This document shows, piece after piece, positions 6,443 through 7,470 of a stretch of 7,470 nucleotides of DNA (positions are counted from its first letter, which is position 1; every line of letters begins with the position of its first letter). The translations under genes and the position numbers were made by a program. The notes beneath the pieces were generated by a model that saw only the letters and a list, made by a program, of their open reading frames with translations, did not search any database and was not told the DNA's origin. The stretch is from Chromatiales bacterium. Its GTDB lineage: Bacteria > Pseudomonadota > Gammaproteobacteria > UBA6429 > Thiohalophilaceae. The DNA lies in assembly GCA_027057985.1 (NCBI GenBank), contig JALUTJ010000509.1, positions 1 through 7,470 of the forward strand. The letters are read 5' to 3'.

Positions 6443-6796
6443 ATGGATAAGAAATCATCCCGTTTACGTCGTGCACGTCGTACTCGCGCAAAGATTAGCG
6501 AGCTGGCAGTGCCACGTCTTTCAATCCACCGTACACCACGCCATATCTATGCCCAGGTTATTGCGGCAAATGGTTCTGAAGTGGTGGCCAGTGCTTCTAC
6601 TGTACAGGCTGATGTGAAAGCAAGCGTGAAATACACCGGTAATATCGAAGCAGCAACTGCAGTGGGCAAGGCGATTGCTGAAAAAGCACTGGCGGCTGGC
6701 ATTACTTCTGTAGCCTTCGATCGCTCCGGTTTTAAATATCATGGCCGTGTTAAGGCACTGGCTGATGCGGCTCGTGAAGCCGGTCTGAAAATCTAA
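6443..6796 (+). CDS. rplR: 50S ribosomal protein L18
   Basis: L18 mediates attachment of 5S rRNA to the 50S subunit with L5 and L25. It has 117 residues, the same as E. coli. The very basic N-terminal arm [20 protein letters not shown] (1-20) is the disordered, 5S-binding extension. [20 protein letters not shown] (26-45) follows, then [20 protein letters not shown] (63-82). The C-terminal signature is [20 protein letters not shown] (90-109), ending [14 protein letters not shown] (6430-6435) sits 7 bases before the ATG. It lies 13 bp after rplF and 12 bp before rpsE. No anomaly was seen. Confidence 0.98.
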   Translation: MDKKSSRLRRARRTRAKISELAVPRLSIHRTPRHIYAQVIAANGSEVVASASTVQADVKASVKYTGNIEAATAVGKAIAEKALAAGITSVAFDRSGFKYHGRVKALADAAREAGLKI

Positions 6797-6808
6797 AGGT
6801 TTAATACT

Positions 6809-7324
6809 ATGGCAGGATTTGACAAGGGACAACAACAGCAACAAACCGATGGTTTACAGGAGCGTCTGGTAAATATTCGCCGTGTTGCCAAGGTTGTTAA
6901 AGGTGGTCGTATTTTTGGTTTCTCTGCGCTGACAGTTGTTGGTGATGGAAACGGTAAAGTAGGTGTTGGTCGTGGTAATGCCCGCGAAGTGCCAGTTGCT
7001 ATTCAAAAAGCAATGGAAAATGCCCGTAAGAACATGAAATACGTACCGCTGGTTGAAGGTACCCTGCAATACCCGGTTGTCGCCGAGTTTGGTGCTGCCA
7101 AGGTTTACATGCAGCCTGCATCTGAAGGTACCGGTGTAATCGCTGGTGGCCCAATGCGTGCTGTATTTGATGTTGTTGGTGTGCGTAACGTACTGGCCAA
7201 GTGTATCGGTACTAATAATGCGATCAACGTCGTAAATGCAACAATCGAAGGTCTGAGCAAGATGAGCTCTCCAGAAGATGTTGCGGCTAAACGTGGTAAG
7301 TCTGTTAAAGATATCCTGGAATAA
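6809..7324 (+). CDS. rpsE: 30S ribosomal protein S5 with N-terminal polyglutamine run
   Basis: S5 shapes the mRNA entry site and the hinge of the 30S head; mutations affect fidelity and spectinomycin response. It has 171 residues (E. coli 167). The N-terminal tail [20 protein letters not shown] contains five consecutive glutamines (residues 8-12) absent from E. coli. The double-stranded-RNA-binding-like domain and S5 signature follow: [20 protein letters not shown] (21-40), [20 protein letters not shown] (41-60) and [16 protein letters not shown] (61-76). The second domain has [20 protein letters not shown] (101-120), [20 protein letters not shown] (123-142) and [18 protein letters not shown] at the end. 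The spacing to rplR is 12 bp, with AAAGG (6795-6799) as a ribosome binding site. The rpmD start is only 4 bp downstream. Confidence 0.98.
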   Translation: MAGFDKGQQQQQTDGLQERLVNIRRVAKVVKGGRIFGFSALTVVGDGNGKVGVGRGNAREVPVAIQKAMENARKNMKYVPLVEGTLQYPVVAEFGAAKVYMQPASEGTGVIAGGPMRAVFDVVGVRNVLAKCIGTNNAINVVNATIEGLSKMSSPEDVAAKRGKSVKDILE

Positions 7325-7328
7325 GACA

Positions 7329-7470
7329 ATGGCCGATAAGAAAATTAAAGTTAAACTGGTGCGTAGCACAAATGGACGTCTCAAGTCCCACAAGGCCTGT
7401 GTAGCTGGTCTGGGCTTACGTCGTATGCATCAAACTGTTGAAGTTGAAGATACCCCTTGCACCCGCGGCA
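7329..7470 (+). CDS. rpmD: 50S ribosomal protein L30 (3'-truncated by window edge)
   Basis: L30 is a small ferredoxin-like-fold protein that binds 23S rRNA near 5S rRNA. The window shows the first 47 codons, reading [20 protein letters not shown] then [20 protein letters not shown] and DTPCTRG. E. coli L30 has 59 residues, so roughly 12 codons and the stop are missing beyond the edge. The [16 protein letters not shown] segment (28-43) matches the family signature. The ATG is 4 bp after the rpsE stop, and GGA at 7318-7320, inside rpsE, serves as a ribosome binding site 8 bases away, so translation is probably coupled to rpsE. Cysteines at positions 24 and 44 replace residues that are not cysteine in E. 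coli. By the conserved order, rplO and secY would follow. Confidence 0.96.
   Translation, partial: MADKKIKVKLVRSTNGRLKSHKACVAGLGLRRMHQTVEVEDTPCTRG

Noticed and set aside
6854..7393. 179-codon open frame on the minus strand across rpsE and the start of rpmD
   Set aside because: It lies wholly opposite two clear ribosomal protein genes, its translation resembles no family I know, and such shadows arise from the biased codons of the real genes.

Overview
The window is a continuous stretch of the S10 and spc ribosomal-protein gene clusters, read entirely on the + strand. It holds 18 genes: a 5'-truncated rplD, then rplW, rplB, rpsS, rplV, rpsC, rplP, rpmC, rpsQ, rplN, rplX, rplE, rpsN, rpsH, rplF, rplR, rpsE and a 3'-truncated rpmD. 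The order is that of Escherichia coli. Most proteins align to the E. coli versions with few gaps and near-identical lengths. Leucine is often TTA and arginine/glycine mostly CGT/GGT, with moderate GC (mid-40s by eye, not counted). This points to a gammaproteobacterium outside the Enterobacterales; genus cannot be set from the window.

Layout. Positions 1-3831 carry the S10-cluster part (L4, L23, L2, S19, L22, S3, L16, L29, S17). Positions 3857-7470 carry the spc part (L14, L24, L5, S14, S8, L6, L18, S5, L30), which would normally continue to L15 and SecY. Genes are tightly packed. Three junctions overlap (ATGA at rplD/rplW, TAATG at rplP/rpmC, ATGA at rpmC/rpsQ) and most others are 4-29 bp. 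Only rplX-rplE is larger, at 52 bp. The S10/spc junction is 25 bp, so the two E. coli operons look like one transcription unit here. No terminator, RNA gene, mobile element, CRISPR array or long non-coding stretch was seen.

Function. The genes supply 30S proteins (S19, S3, S17, S14, S8, S5) and 50S proteins (L4, L23, L2, L22, L16, L29, L14, L24, L5, L6, L18, L30). Several form the polypeptide exit tunnel (L4, L22, L23, L24, L29), the central protuberance (L5, L18) or the mRNA entry site (S3, S5).

The window is an ordinary conserved housekeeping region; I found no undescribed system. The points that merit a second look are small: a structured 52-bp gap ahead of rplE where the E. coli-type S8 repressor site would be expected, a half-retained zinc motif in S14, changed residues at the L22 tunnel loop, a cluster of unusual codons in rplD, a polyglutamine run in S5, a short S3 tail and a two-residue loss at the L6 N-terminus.
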